The position numbers and the translations under genes were made by a program. The notes under the pieces were generated by a model, which did no database searches, was not told the origin of the DNA, and saw only the letters and a list, made by a program, of their open reading frames with translations. DNA of 64,000 bases from Rhizophagus irregularis (taxonomy: Eukaryota > Glomeromycota > Glomeromycetes > Glomerales > Glomeraceae): NCBI RefSeq assembly GCF_026210795.1, contig NC_089429.1, positions 4,092,001-4,156,000 on the forward strand, in the 5' to 3' direction. This document shows positions 1 to 13,911 of this stretch, piece by piece (positions within the stretch are counted from its first letter, which is position 1; each line of letters starts with the position of its first letter).

Positions 1-867
1 ACAATAACCACCAGGAAATAAAATTATTTCGCATAATTTTTGTCATCATTTTTCTAATATCCCTGTTTCTATTACTAGTTTTGAGAAATCATCCTTCATC
101 AAAATACATACGTGATCGAATTCCTATATCGAATTCCTATATCGATATCTTGTTCACATGATACATATTTCATTTCTCTCATACAGATGTTGATGTTTCT
201 GTTATCATCCATTTTTGTTATTGTCTTCAGTCAGAATCACATAATTACCTTATCATACCATGTTGTTAACAACACGTCTTCTAAAATATAAGAGAAAATG
301 TCTGTCCATAATAACACTGATTTAAACGTGGCCATGTTCTTAAGCATTGGGTCATGATAGGGTTATTGATTATAGCACATTTGTATGGTTCTACACATCA
401 CTAGGGGTCTATTCGACATTGCTCTTAAACAACAAATAGATTCTCAAAAGAAATTGTCCAGACAGATAGGAAATAGATAAGGATAGTAATCGAAAACAAA
501 ATGTGGAGCATTCCCAAATCGTTCCATTAATTCATTGTATTTGTTGTAACTACGCACAACCCATATAGGATAAATGTTTTGTCAGTTGCGAAACAACAAT
601 AATAAAGAATAGATTTTCTTGTGTTTTACATTATTTTCTCGACAGAAAGAACTTTCGAGTCCACAATATATCTAAATGTGAAACAGTGAAAAAATAAGTA
701 ATATGATTCTTCAGCCATTATTGTATACCTCTTAACTACTAGATAATAAACAGTTTTATCGTAAATAAATATGTTTATGTAAATAGTTACCTTTTCGCCA
801 TTGCATATAACCAATCTCAAGCCCTTTACTGTTTGCACTTAAGTAGAACTATTTCCATATTCACTAT
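1..867. other. No gene seen
   Basis: This AT-rich stretch has only short open frames, no coherent exon series and no repeat that I can define. The minus-strand frame at 626-838 has no recognisable domain and low-complexity composition. Confidence 0.5.
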
Positions 868-1146
868 CACTGGTAAAAAAATGGTCTATCCTACACATAT
901 CCTACACATATCTTACATATATCGGGTACTCAAAATGTAGAAAATCATACACAAATAATACACATATCATACACATATCGGGTACTTATATATATAGTAT
1001 ACCTATCAGGTACCTGATATATGTATGATATATATATTAGTACCCGATATGTGTATGATATGTGTATTATTTGTGTATGATTTTCTACATTTTGAGTACC
1101 CAATATGTGTAAGATATGTGTAGGATAAATCATTTTTTTACCAGTG
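868..1146. mobile_element. Palindromic MITE, CACTA-like ends
   Basis: A 279-bp sequence that is an almost complete inverted repeat. The left end begins CACTGGTAAAAAAATG and the right end is its exact reverse complement. The arms continue inward through ATATCGGGTACT and ACACATATC motifs to a centre near 1005. It is flanked by TAT on both sides (865-867 and 1147-1149), a possible 3-bp target duplication. CACTG ends with a 3-bp duplication are typical of the CACTA/CMC group, so that assignment is inference. It encodes nothing; the frame at 945-1169 is the palindrome read through. Confidence 0.75.
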
Positions 1147-1333
1147 TATGAACTCAATTTCACTTCCATATTTTTTATTTCGTGATCATGGTAACATTAA
1201 AGATGCAGAGCTTTTATTGCAAGATATGAATAATAAGAGAAGTAAAATGGTGATTATGTTTTCGATTTGATTATCACTATATCACTACCGTATTTAGAAA
1301 ATCCTGATGGAATATGTCCAGTTACTAGAATAG

Positions 1334-1560
1334 TATGGAATGCCAGGCTGGACAGATATGGCATGCCAGACTGGACAGAAATTTAATGTTAAGGGTTAAA
1401 TTATTTGACGTTTAAGGTTAACTGTGACAGTCAAATATTTTACCAATTTCACCATAACCTTTGCCATCACCGTCAAACTGTTTGATTTTACAGCTATAAT
1501 CTTTGTCGTTCACCATCAAACCGTTTAAAAAAGTTTACTGATAGGCAAACAGTTGCCTGA
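1334..1560. repeat. Left copy of an inverted terminal-type repeat
   Basis: It starts TATGGAATGCCAGGCTGGAC, immediately followed by a diverged second copy of the same ~23 bp (1357-1379), then runs of TTTGAC, TTAAC and GCAAACAGT motifs. The same sequence in reverse complement ends at 39651. It behaves like the end of an element rich in subterminal repeats. No matching target duplication is visible at the two outer borders. Confidence 0.6.
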
Positions 1561-2505
1561 TTAAGTAAATCATTTACTAATAAATCTAGCATATATATTG
1601 CTATTTTTTAATTTTAACTATTCTTAGTAATTTTTTTTAAATATAAAAGGCAATTTTATAAATTTAGAATTACTTGTTATAGTATGACCAAAATCTAACA
1701 TCAAATTTCCAAATATCAATGATACCTATTTTCGCAAACTTTCGTTTTCTAATTTTTTCTTTAGTGAACATGTTCCACTACTATATATTGCTCCTTGTAC
1801 ACGTACTTCTACATAAATGTCTCGTTTTCTCTCATAACAGTCTCTTTTTTCTCACAAAATCTCTTTTTCATTCACAACAACTTACTTTTCTTCACATTTA
1901 ATATATTTTTTCTATACAATCTATACTTCAATAAATTTCCATTTCTTTTTAAAGTTTACTTTTTTTTCGTAAAATTATGTTTGGTTCAGGTAAATGCTAT
2001 AAAAAGGATTGTGGCTGCCAAAAGTTTTGGCAAAAGCCAGACTCTTTAGAAGTCAATATTTGCGGTTGTGATCATCATGAAGCTTTTCATGAACAAGTGA
2101 TAGTTTTATTTTTCTTTTAATTATAATAATTACTTAATAAATAGAAGTTTGCTATTTATCACCGGCGGTAATCATCACCGGTGTCACGTGATTATAATTA
2201 GAAAGTGAATTTATCGCAAAACATTCATTTTTATTTATTAAGTTTATAATCATGTTTATAATTGACAATAAAATATGGCTAGACGTTTAAAATTATGAAC
2301 CCTAACCTCCAAAACCTAACTAAAGTTTGCACCCATTCATTTTTTATTCTACAATCTCGTTAATCTCTAAACCCGCTAATATTAAACCAATCAAATGTTG
2401 TATAACGTACAGTACATCATTTATTCCCACAACGAGTGCATATATTCCCAATGAAAGAAGTATTGGGTGTGTTTTTTATCTAGCTACCATACCGAAGAAA
2501 CACAT

Positions 2506-3304
2506 TTACTGAACAGAAGCTTTGTTTTTTGCGCAGCTTCTGATATTATGACCTTTTTCTAAGCAATAACTACACGTCTTAGAAGATGAAGTTATGTTTT
2601 GTTTACTGGTCATTTCCATTTGCGACTTATAATGTTTGGGAGGATGCCCTTTTGGCTTGTGATACTCGGGATTTGATATCTCTGGAATACTATTATTATC
2701 CACTATAACCAACGGTTCTAATGGTTGCCGTTGGTAGTTATTCTTCGTAACATCATAAGAAAAGGTCTCTTGGACTTCATTGATATATATTTAGTCCTGT
2801 GTTGTTTTGATATTTCATTATAAATTGAGAGAGAAGTCCAGTCAGTTCCCCCGTTGCACCTTCCACCACAGCAATTTGAACACTAGTCTTCGCAACGGAC
2901 ATCGTATTACCAAATTCGATTCTTTTATCAACCTTTTTCTTAACAGTTGATGTATAAACATTGCCACTTCGAATTTGATCAATGTAATACACCAGTTTGC
3001 TTGAGTAAGTCTTATTTCCTTAAGCAATTGTAACGTAATTTGATGTTTCAGGTGGCGTACACTGGTCGAAATCATTTCTTTCAGCATTAATACCATTCGT
3101 CAAAAGTTCATCATCGCCATCACGTGATTCATCACACATTCGGCTAATCATAAAAATTGGAAAAAATTTGGCATAAAGTTTTTTGGTCGATTTTTGGTTG
3201 AGTTGTAACATAAAAAAAACCATAAATCGACCAATACTTTTTTTTATCGATTTTTTATTAACAATGATGATCAACTTAAAACTTTTTTGACGATTTTTAA
3301 CCAT
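2506..3304 (-). pseudogene. C-terminal part of the MULE transposase
   Basis: Read right to left, three overlapping frames carry one homologous chain. It runs from an acidic stretch (DESRDGDDELLTNG), through FGNTMSVAKTSVQIAV and LTGLLSQFIMKY, to a basic KPKGHPPKHYKS segment and a zinc knuckle CSYCLEKGHNIRSC. This order (alpha-helical segment, KGRP-type basic motif, CCHC knuckle) is the usual C-terminus of MULE/FAR1-type transposases. Frameshifts separate the pieces near 2990 and 2750. The N-terminal part of the same gene lies 15 kb away at 18631-20883, separated by the inner nest. Confidence 0.7.
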
Positions 3305-4040
3305 TTTTAATTAATTAATATCAATAATATTGCGCAATTCCGCAATTAGTCTGCAAATGTGGAACTGTGGCATTATTATAAACACATTTTACTGACAGTT
3401 TCTATCATATTTTTCAAAAAATGCAATTGAATTGGTAAAAAAATGCATTTTTGCAAATAAAGAAATCCAAATTCAGCCAGATAATTTGACGGATTATCCA
3501 ATATCCATTGAATTATCCGGTTTATGGCTGAATATTAAAAAAATCAAATCAGCTGGATCAACAATAACCGTCAAATTAACCGGCTGATCAGTTTTTTTTA
3601 AAAGAATCATTCTTTTTTTAAATTTATTAATGAAAACGATTTTTTCTTTTACTTTAATGATAAGAAATAATCGTTTAGTTTAAAATTGTATTTTTTTGCG
3701 ATTCCGAAATTTATCCGCAATTACAGATTATTTGCGTAATTGCACCGCAATTACCTATTTGCGGCACCATCTTTAACGTGAGATTATCCAGATTAAGTTA
3801 AAAAAAAGCGGGTTTTTTAATGTGGCTCCTTCACCCCTATCTATTTCTTTCTCCCTTTTTTTTTCTCCTTTTTTCGTTATTTCCCCTCCCTTATTTCGTT
3901 ATTTCCCTCCCTCATTTCGTTATTTCCCCTCTCATTTCGTATTTCCCTCCCTTATTTCGTTCTTTTTCTTTCTTTCGCCCTTATTCTTCTATTGGCATTG
4001 ATAGAAAAAAAATTTTTTTTATTTATATTTTTTATTTTGT
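3305..4040. other. Non-coding stretch inside the MULE nest
   Basis: No gene is visible. It contains a short inverted repeat around 3476-3595 (GGATTATCC and CCGTCAAATTAACCGG motifs) and a pyrimidine-rich CCCTTATTTCGTTATTT simple repeat at 3840-3965. The plus-strand frame at 3820-4074 is a translation of that low-complexity DNA. The exact left border of the insertion that split the MULE transposase lies near 3140-3310 but I could not fix it. Confidence 0.4.
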
Positions 4041-4581
4041 AGGTTTCGACTTTCGGTGGGCTTTGAATATTTGAGTAAGTTTCGAAGTAAAATTTCAAAA
4101 CTTTTTTTAAAAAAATTATTTTTTTTTATTTTATTTTAATTTTTTTTAATTTTTTTGTAGGTTTCTTTCAGTTCTTGAGCGTTGGATATATATGGTGAGT
4201 TTCGAAAAGAATCGAAACTTTAAAAATAATTAATTTTTTTTTAATTTTTTCTTTCTTATATTTTGTAGATTCTTTCAGTTATATAGGTCTTTGGATATAT
4301 GGGTAAGTTTCGAAGTAAACTTCGAAACTTTTAAAAAAAAAATTATTTTTTTTTATTTTATTTTTAATTTTTTTTAATTTTTTTTGTAGGTTTCTTTCAG
4401 TTCTTGGGCGTTAGATTTATATGGTGAGTTTCGAAAAGAATCGAAACTTTAAAAATAATTAATTTTTTTTTAATTTTTTCTTTCTTATATTTTGTAGGTT
4501 CTTTCGGTTATAGGTCTTTGGATATATGGGTAAGTTTCGAAGTAAACTTCGAAACTTTTAAAAAAAACATTTTTTTTTATT
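4041..4581 (+). repeat. Left block of a ~110-bp tandem array with splice-site-like units
   Basis: Five units start at about 4041, 4158, 4266, 4387 and 4495. Each has a pyrimidine-rich run ending TTTTGTAG, a 32-36-nt core such as TTTCTTTCAGTTCTTGGGCG, a GGATATATGG end, then GTAAGT or GTGAGT. A hairpin GTTTCGAAG-TAAA-CTTCGAAAC and an A-rich tract follow. The array continues at 16754 after the Tc1/pogo-type insertion. Confidence 0.8.
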
Positions 4582-6870
4582 TACAGTCAACTCCCTCTAT
4601 AGTCACTCCCGTTATAGTCACATTCTACTATATAGTCACACCAGTTGAATGTTCAAAACACTTTATTATTAAAAACTATCCTATATAGTCACAATCTATC
4701 TATAGTCACTATCACACCTATCCTCAAAAATCTTATATTAAAAAGAACCGTTTATAATCACAGTTATATAAAGAATATATTAAATAACTTGGCATCTAAT
4801 AATCGTACAAAGATGTATCATAGCTTGTTAGAATCGTCTCACCGAGATGAATCGAATGGTGGTAGTTTTATCCTTTTGCTTTACAAACAGTCTTATGACT
4901 TTATCTTTTATTTATACTTTGAACTTCGAAAATATAATCGAACAATATTACAAAAATAAGAAAATAAACTAATAAAAAATAAAAAAAGTAGCTTCACGAT
5001 TCATACAAGTAAAGAAATCTAAACTAAAATAAAATTAAAGCAAAGAAAAGCTGAACTATTACAGAATCGCATACCCCAACTTTACCCAAAGGCCAGTGTG
5101 AGTCAACTATCTAACATCCAAAAATCCAGTCCGTTACCAGAAAGAAATCCTAAGAGGTTGAACTGTTAAGCGGCGCAGAAAATCCAAGTGCGAGATCCAA
5201 GATCCACCCCGAATTATAGAAGAGGATATCCAAGAAATCCAGGAATCCTGAGAGACTGACGCCAAAGAAGAGTTGTGTTGTTGTAGAGAAGTAGTATTAG
5301 GAGAAGAATTTGTAGATGGGCCACGTAATTTGAAAGCAGCCGAGATACCCTGCGACTCTTCCCAAGCATGGAAAAGAACATTTCGACACAGCCAAATTTC
5401 ACCATACAATTCGACTTGGAAGTCATTAAGAAGGGGAGAAATAATCTTGTATATAACAGAGAGAGGAAAGTGTCGATTCAAAAATGCCGTTAAATGCGCA
5501 GGCAACAATCCTCGAGTAAGCCAAAGACAGGATGAAGAAGGAGCTTCATAGTTCCAACAATCCAAAGCAAAGAATTCGGTATGAAAAGAAATATCCAAAG
5601 ATTTTAAGGATAGGAAAGAAGATAAACAAGAATCTCTAAATTTAATGACTTCAGACCGATGTGTTAAACAGGAATTTAAATCTGGTAAAATATAAGGACA
5701 AGTCCAAAGATGATTCAAATCTTCAGGAGCAGAATTACACTGCGGACAGAGCCAGTCAGGAGAATATAAGTAAGGTTTGCGTTGTTGAAGAGTAGTTAAG
5801 GTAGGCAACATATCCAAAAGGAGTTTGATACGGAAGGTCCAAAATTCAGGACGACCATTCCTATGTGAAGCGAAACCTTTAATTTGTGAAAGGCAAAAAT
5901 ATATACCAGCCCAATCAAAAAGTGAAGGAGAACCAAGAGCAGTAAAACGCGCTAGTGAACAGAAAGATAAAAGAGCACGAGCGTCTGCAATAGAGCGGAG
6001 AAAATGTCGAATATTCACGTCAATAGGCAAGGAGTTAAAAGTCAACAAGCATGGAGCATAACAAAATGTTGAAAGTAGAGTAGTGGGTTGTAAAGACGAA
6101 TGAGCATCTTTTGCCAAAGAATCCGCTTGTATATTGTAGGTATCATCGCCATGAGCAGGGACTTTAATCAATTCAACATTAAGATTACGATCCATGATAA
6201 GTTGTCGAATAGAAAGCCAAAGAAGATGATTAGGTTCTCGGAGCAACTTCGGTGAGAAAGGAGCATCAACAAATCGTGTCCATAGTGAAATTAACTGACT
6301 ACAATCAGTATGAATAGAGATTGACGAATCACGGAAAAGAGCGTTCAATCCTAATAGAACAGCAGAAATTTCGGAACGCAAAGCGGAAGGAAAGTAAGAA
6401 GGGAGATGCATGGAAGAAGATTCCAGAACAAGTCCAACATCATCAAGAGCAATCCAAGCAGAAGTCATGGAAGAAGGCAAAGAATCATTGGCAGGATGGA
6501 ACGAACCATCTATGTACAAAGATTGCACAGAAAGTGGTAAGATAGTGTCTTCAATTCTATCGATTCTATCCGTAAAGAGAGGAGAAAAAGCGGGAGACGC
6601 GTTTGAAAAATGAACAAGAGCCAAGAAAGTCGCATAACTCCATGAAGTAGATAGAGCAATGGGAAGGTAAGCCGCGAAAACTTTGGCATTTCTGGTAGGA
6701 TAGCCCACAGTATCCGATAGAGTTACATTAAAAAAGCATTTCTCGCTATTACAGCGTTGTCTGATGGCAGATTTCATGGATAAGGCGGGAATATTAAGAG
6801 CACAACCGGGACAAGGGTCATAGGATCGTTCATCAGCCGAGGTAGATACAGGAAGCCAATGAGACATAAT

Positions 6871-9800
6871 TAGGGATGGGGACGGTTCCATCGGTTCCGT
6901 TCCAGTTCTGCAGAGCGGCGGAGCCGGCTCCGAGCTCAGTTTTATGGAACGGCTCTAGTCGGTTTGAGTCAGTTCGAGTCGGTTCGAGTCGGTTAAATTT
7001 GATTTATAATTAATGACGAACCAATCATCTACATTCGTTACTAATTTAGTAATAGATGTATTCGCCTTAAAATAGTGCCAATTTAATTGGTTTTTTAAAG
7101 TTGCACACTTAAAATTTACTATTTAAATAAACGCAACTGAAAATAAAATTTTTTTTTGATAATTTTATAAAATTTTACTAAAAAATAAATTCAATATTAA
7201 TATATTTGACCAACTTTCGTATATTTATTAAAATGTTTTTTTTTACAATATCAGTGAAAAATAACAAAATTCGAGTTGGTGGCATTGTAAAGTAAAGTAA
7301 AAAAAAACTGAATAACAGCTAGGCTAACTGGCTAAGAAAAAAAATTATTATTTGACTAGCTTATTATTAATCCAACTTTTCATACACAAACAAGCCCTTG
7401 CCGTTTCTGGCAATAAACGATTTCGGGTTTTAGTGATTGTATTTCCAGCTACCGAAAAGGCTTGTTCTGACGCAACACTTGTTGCTTGAATACAAAGAAA
7501 ATCTCGCGCAATGTTACATAATACCGGGAATTCGCTAGAATGCGCTTGCCACCATATGAGAGGATCGGTCCCCATATCAATCGGTAGTTGAAGATACCGA
7601 TTCAGTTCTTCAAATTCTATTGCTGGAATTACTGGAGGAGAAATTTCGTCATTGGTTTGATCAATTTCTTCATTTATTTGTTGCAATCGTGCAAAATACT
7701 GGCGTGTACTATTAGGAGCATATTGTTTTGCATTCATAGGTGAGGACCGTCCTTTATATATATTGTATGTGTCTTGAATATGTTGGAGAGCACTTACTCT
7801 TGACTCATCCAAGAATATTGTAAGTTTATTTCGAGGGTCCAGAATTGCAGAAGTAATCAAAGATTTATCCATAATCATCCAATATTGTCTTATTTTCTGG
7901 TGTATCAAAGTTGCCATTTCGCGTTGCGTAAAGGTCTCATTTTCCATATTTTTCATTAGATGTGCCTGGATTCCTGAAAAAATAAAACGAGTCTCACCCA
8001 TCGTTGGATAGGATGATGCTGACAAATATTTGGTAGCTTTTTCTAGGGGTTCAAGAAGCAAGAGCGTATCCTATTTAAAATAGGTAATATTAGTATTTTT
8101 TTAAAAAAAATTGTTACATTCTTTTTTTTTAAAATAATAATTAAAATTTTCTAAATTATTTACTTTGATAGCAATCCAATCGTCATCATTTGGGTAAAAG
8201 GCATGAATTGATCGATTATCAGCTACTAGTAAATTTAGTGCTGGTTCAAGTACCTCCAAACGCCTCAGCATATAGTAAGTAGAGTTCCAGCGCGTCTCTA
8301 CGTCAATAATAGGTTTAAGGTACTTCATTTCTTTTAAGTTGCATAAGAGACGAAGACTATCACATAGACGGGTCGAATTTTTAATGCTATTCATTAGTTT
8401 ACGAGCCTTTTTAATGGAATCGTTAACTAATTTTAGTCCCTCTTTTACACCTAAGTTTAGGACGTGTGCAGCGCATCGGTAGTGAGAAAAAATCATGGAT
8501 GAAAATTCGTCATCCATGTCTAAAGCAATCTCTCTCCCACAAACTATCATTGCAGATTCATTATCTGTCGTGAGCGCGATGATTTTATTGGAAATATTGA
8601 ACTCCTCCAAAATTCGCATTATTTCTCTTGCAATATTTGCTCCGGAATGGCTAACTGTAAAAGGGATGATATCGAGAAGAAAATTCTGGAGTTTCCAGTT
8701 GGAATCCACATAATGGATAGTGAGTCCTAAAAATGCCTCCCGGTTTATGGTAGACGTCCACATATCTGCCGTTAACGTGAATTTTCCTTCAATTTTATGG
8801 AGTTCATTGATAACTGCATCTCTTCAGTTTGTAAATGTAGCAATTATTAATTCTATTTAATTAGAAAGAAAATTAGATGTTATTTTATGAGTTTTAAAAA
8901 AATTTTTTAAGATAATTACCTTTTGCCTTATGTCTATCAGGAATAATATATCGCGGGCAGAAAAAATTGATGAATATTTTAAAATAATGGTTTTCAACAA
9001 CCGTGAATGGCTGAAGGTCACAGATCAACCAATCAGTAAGGTATTTATCGTGAATTTGTTGTTGTTCTTCATCAAAAGGATCCCTTTTTTCAATTAAGAC
9101 ATGTTTTTTCTTAGGTACACTTAAACGATGTTTATTAAGATGCTTTCGCAAAGTACTAACACTTGTTGTTATTCTGTATCTATTGGAACATATTTTGCAA
9201 ATATTATAGCCTGGAGCATATGACGGATTTTTATAAAAGTATTGCCATACGGCACTTCCTGACGTAGTTGTTATATCCGAAATGTCAGTATCTGATCCTA
9301 TATTCATACGTGACAACTGGCTAGCTGAATCATCAGGATCTAAAACATCTTCCCACTCCTCATCAAACTCTTCATCTTCAAGCACTAAATCTTCTTGGTC
9401 GGGAACAAATTCTTCGTCACTTAATGACATTTTGAGATGAGAGGAAAATTTTTTTTTTGTCATCTTTTTAGATTATCGGTATTTATTTTATCAGCTATTA
9501 GTCTGTTACAGATTCTTTTTTAGGAAAATCATCATATTTATAAAGCCGATTTTGTTAATTTCATAGTGTACGGGATCAAATACAAGTTTCTTAACCGATT
9601 AATTATTATTTCAACATAAAGGAATAATTCAAATTTCCTATTTTGTATATTTATAATTATTGTAACTTTCCCGTTTAATTCAACCATTTTTCAGTTCTTT
9701 GATTATTGGGATGTAAATTTTTTCGTATAATGGTTTTTAAGAAATAATCGTAAGAATTATTTCTTACGTTTTAAGAAATAATCGTAAGAATTATAAAACT

Positions 9801-10202
9801 TTGCCTCTTAGTATCTAACCTTCGAGATGGTGATTAATTTTGTTAATACATCACAATTTTAGAATTTTTATTTACGAATAATTGAAATAGTTTTTAGAAT
9901 AAAAGTCCTTTTATTATTTAAAAAAATTTAAAAAAAAATCATTGACGTAATTATGATTTAATATTTATTTTATGACGTATTTGCCGAAAAATAATATCAT
10001 CTGATAGCATCTGATAGTCACTTGATCGCTGATCTCCATAAATCGACTCTAACAAATGACTATTATAATATTATAAACCGAACTGAACTGCTCCAGTCAA
10101 GCGGCTGAGTTCTAGAGAACCGGAACTGATTCTCGGTTCCGGCTCGGTTCTCAGTTCTGAACCGTGCTCGAGCCGCTCATTTGTGGAACTTCCCCATCCC
10201 TA
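6871..10202. mobile_element. hAT DNA transposon inserted in LINE ORF2
   Basis: A 3332-bp element with short inverted ends (TAGGGATGGGG at the left, CCCCATCCCTA at the right) and an 8-bp duplication GACATAAT (6863-6870 and 10203-10210). Repeated CGGTTCGAGT-type motifs sit just inside both ends, as in many hATs where they bind the transposase. Removing it and one duplication copy rejoins the LINE reading frame. It is the innermost and so the youngest layer of the nest. Confidence 0.92.
7348..9463 (-). pseudogene. hAT transposase, 3 exons, one in-frame stop
   Basis: Exons 9463-8920, 8852-8164 and 8070-7348 join with consistent phase into 652 codons including the stop. The acidic N-terminus is followed by a BED zinc finger (VWQYFYKN, CKICSNRY, LRKHLNKH). 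The RNase H-like core comes next (FTLTADMWTS, TTDNES, CAAHVLNLGVK), then the hAT C-terminal dimerisation motif (ATSVASEQAFSVAGN, NRLLPETARACLCMKSW). The only lesion I see is TGA at 8824-8826 in a FTN-stop-RDAV context, where Arg (CGA) is expected. A recent copy; expression would need readthrough or repair. Confidence 0.85.
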
Positions 10203-13200
10203 GACATAATAGCCGAGTTTTGTTTCTTATAAGTGATACACACACGACCAACAGATAAAGTTTGAGTAGCAGAGTCAAAATTAATAGCCCATTGAGGATA
10301 AAAAGAATAATCTTTAACAGTATGATCTAATAAACAAGGAGATGCTAAAGTAAAAGAAGAATTAATAAAATATGAAGATAAAAGTAAAGTAGAAGAAGAA
10401 GAAAAGAGAAAATTATTATTGATAAAAGTAAACCAATTAGGGATCCGTCCTTTATGACCAACGATGCCAAGATAACGAAGGTCAGGCCAATTCATAAGAT
10501 AACGTCCACAAGGAGAAACCAACTGAGCAAGCACAAATATATTCAAGTTTTTCCAAAGTTTCCAACTCGATTGAAAAATGGAATGAGGTAGAATAGATCG
10601 GAGTGGCAGAGCAGGTTGTAGATCATGCCTCGGAGGCCGGAAGGAAAGAGACCACGTGATGTTCAAACGCGAAGAAAACAATAACGAATTAAACAAAGTG
10701 TGCATTCGCAAAGAAACGATCTGTGACCATGGTTCTAAGTTAATAGTAGTCGGGCAACTTTCAGCACCCAAATATCCTTGAAGATAGGAGATAGCATAAA
10801 GGGCAAAATCTTTGAAATCAGGGATGAGTGAAAATTTTTTGCCAAGATGCAATATGGGAAGAAAGAAAGCGATAGAAAGCATTTTGAATCGAAAAGGGAA
10901 GTTTGAGAAATAACAAGGGCAACGGAGTAGTCGTAGCAAGACCAGCTTTTCTTCGAAGTACTGAAAACAGAGGCTTGACAATTGATTGAATAGTACTTTC
11001 AGAGAAAAGGGTAGTTTGAAGACGAAATTCCAATCGCGGAAGAAGGACAGCATTATAGAGATAGGCCACATGTTGTGCTAATAATTTCTTCGGTCCCAGG
11101 AGAGCTGCCATATCTTTAACCATGGAGCGCGCTTGTTTGAGAACAAAATCAGAAGAGGCGGATAAAGAAAACCAAACGCCTAAAAAGCGAAAGGAAGCAT
11201 ACAAAGATAAAGAGGAAAGGGAAAGAGACAAATCAGAGACTAAAAAAGAAGGTGTAAGATCAAAAATAATCTGTGAAGAAGGGGAAGAAGATGAAAGAAG
11301 AACATATTTAGCTGAATTAGCTTGAACATTATTTAAAGTATAAAATTCAGCAGTAATAGAAAGACGGTCTTCTATTCCAGATTTTGAAGAAGCAATAAGT
11401 GTAGAATCATCCATAAACGTTAAATGTGAAACTGGTAAAGAATGTTGTTCAAATTCAAGTGGAGAATAATTTAAAAGAGCTGAAGATTTTAAAATAAAAG
11501 GATCGCGTGCTTCTTGATTCAAAACAGTGAGTAAGGGATCCAAATAAATAACCCAAAAAAGAGGGGAAATGATTTCTCCTTGATCGATACCAACACGTAC
11601 TCTATAAGCAGCTGTATCGCCATGACAAGTAATTATCTTATTATTTCGTCGTGTAAAAAGATTTAAAATAAATCGCACTAAAAGTGCAGGGATATGTAAC
11701 CTATCTAAAGCTAATTTAAGCATATTTAGATCCATAGAATCAAAAGCTTTAGAGATATCTTGAGAAACGATCTATAGTTCCTGATCATCAGTAGAGTCAT
11801 GTTTATGTTGATGGATAATCGCATCAAGCATTTTGATAGGGACATCAGTAGAACCACCAGGTAAGCCAGCAAAGTTACCACCTTGGAGAACTTTATTATC
11901 AGCAAGAATGTTGGAGAGACGATTCGTGATGACCTTAACTACACATTTTCGAACTGTTTCCAGAAGAGTAATAGGTCGAGTGTTCTTAAGTTGAGCATCA
12001 AATTCGTGAGGTTTAGGAATAGGATAAACCACAGCTTCACGCCAGTCAGCAGGAATATCACCGCGAGAAAGGCAGGTATTGGCCAGTAAAAGAGAGAAAT
12101 CCAAGACTTCACCGGACAGATGTTTAATCATCTCATAAGAAATTTTTGAAGGGCCGGAAGCTTTGTTATTTGGCATGGAGGAAATCACAGTAGACCATTC
12201 TTGTAGCGAAATAGGCGCCAAAACAGGATCATATAGTGAAGCGGACACATTAGCAAGAGGAGTGTAAGCTCGTTGCCATCAGGCGGGAAATGAAATGATG
12301 GAAGAGTAACGGGTCAACGGAGGGGAAACAATTGATTGAAAATGAGAAACAGCTGCATGTTTAATATCCGAAGGATCCGTTAATAAAGTAGGAGTTGAGT
12401 CCAAAACGACTAGAACACGGTCAAGAACAATTGAACGTTTTTCTACTGATAAGGCAGAATCTATAAAGGTGCCGAGCGAGTTCAAAAAGTGTTCGTCACG
12501 TAGTGCAGTATAATATTCCACTGAGTCCGTAAGGTGTTGGGCGAATTTAGTAGATAAAAAGGCAGAAACTAAATTCTTCTGTGATCGTAAAAACGATTTA
12601 AATACAGATGCAGGGGCTGTAGAATAGGTAGGAACTGAGTAATCAGGGAGTAAGGATGCAAGATTTTCAAGATGGGAGGGCAAAGCGGCAGTCATTTGCG
12701 CAATCTGAGTAGGCCGATTAGAACGACGAGTAGTAAGGCGATATAAAAATCGATCTAGAAACTTGTTAATAGCAATAAGTTTAGTTAATTCAGGAGAGTA
12801 CGAATGTCGGTGTGTATTGGAGACTTTTTGAAAGGGTAAAGTTTCAATTGCAGCACTAATTATGGCAGCTTTCAATGCATGCCACATACGATCAAGAGAA
12901 AGAGAGGAGAAATCAAAATTAGGGTGATATTGTCTATCTAAATAAACTCCAAGAGAATCATCTACTTCAGTGGTAAAATTATTCCATTGTTCAACTGAAG
13001 TGGAAGCGTAAGAGAAAATAGTACGCAATTCTTTTTTTTGTTTAAGACGAGATTTAGCCAAGATAGCCAGGCAAGAACTGAAGTCAAAAACAGTCGTAAG
13101 AACTTTGTGATCGGTAAAAGGACGATCAAGAAGACCCGGGCAAGTAACCACTTGTAAAAAAAGACCAGGAGCAGGAAAACTGGGTGAAGACCAGATATAA

Positions 13201-13911
13201 TCCAGTCTCGAAGATCCATTATCATGAAAGAAGGTGGGATCAGGACCATTTGTAGAGGAATGATCTTGATGATCGGTAAAAAACTGAGAAGAAAGCAAGC
13301 GAAGAAGCTTAAAATGATTAGGTGAATAATTAGAATGAGCGATTACATCAGCATTGAAGTCGCCAAGAATAACTACAAAATAATTATTAGCTCAAGCATA
13401 ATCGAGCCAAGAAAGAAGTTTGGCAATAAGATCATTGCAAATAGATTGATGAACAGAACCAGAAGGGGGATAATATATAGAAATAATAGAAATTTTAGTT
13501 TGATGAAAGAACAAATCTAATTTAAGAAGTCGACCATTCCAAGGATCAATTGTTTGAACATGTTTATGAAGGGGATTACGTAACAAAATATCAACACCAT
13601 CATAAGGGCGAGAAGAAGAAGATGAACAAGCCCAATAGGACTTAAAGTGATGTAGGGAGTGTTCATTTTTAAAAATAAATTTAGCATTTGAAGGGGAAAG
13701 ACGCGTATCATTAATAGATAAAGCACCAAAAGAGGAGTGAAGAAAAAAATTAAGCAAATGTTGTTGTCGAACTGGGGAACATAAACCATTAACATTTAAT
13801 TGACCAAATTTGATAAGGGGAGAGGGGTGAGGGGAAAAATTATGTTTATTGTTGTCCATCATTATTACACACTGATAAATCGGTAATAAAGAAATGGGAA
13901 AAAGAGAACAA

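Larger units (their letters stand above)
5134..13862 (-). pseudogene. LINE ORF2: APE endonuclease, reverse transcriptase, RNase H
   Basis: Reading leftward from 13862, one frame shows an endonuclease (GQLNVNGL, ILGDFNAD, SRLDYIW, FTDHK) and a reverse transcriptase (QDISKAFDSMD, GIDQGEIISP, FMDDSTLIAS as the catalytic box). Past the hAT, an RNase H domain keeps its acidic residues (YIDGS, LRSEIS, IHTDCS, QADSLAK), followed by a CPQCN...HLWTC zinc motif. Damage: in-frame TGA at 13392-13394 and 12279-12281, TAG at 11772-11774, one frameshift near 10840-10870, and the hAT inserted at 6871-10202. Coding resumes in frame after the hAT. FMDD in place of the usual FADD/YADD is unusual. Confidence 0.85.

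Noticed and set aside
945-1169. Tyr/Ile-rich frame
   Set aside because: It lies within the palindromic MITE and simply reads its repeated ATATC/GTACT motifs.
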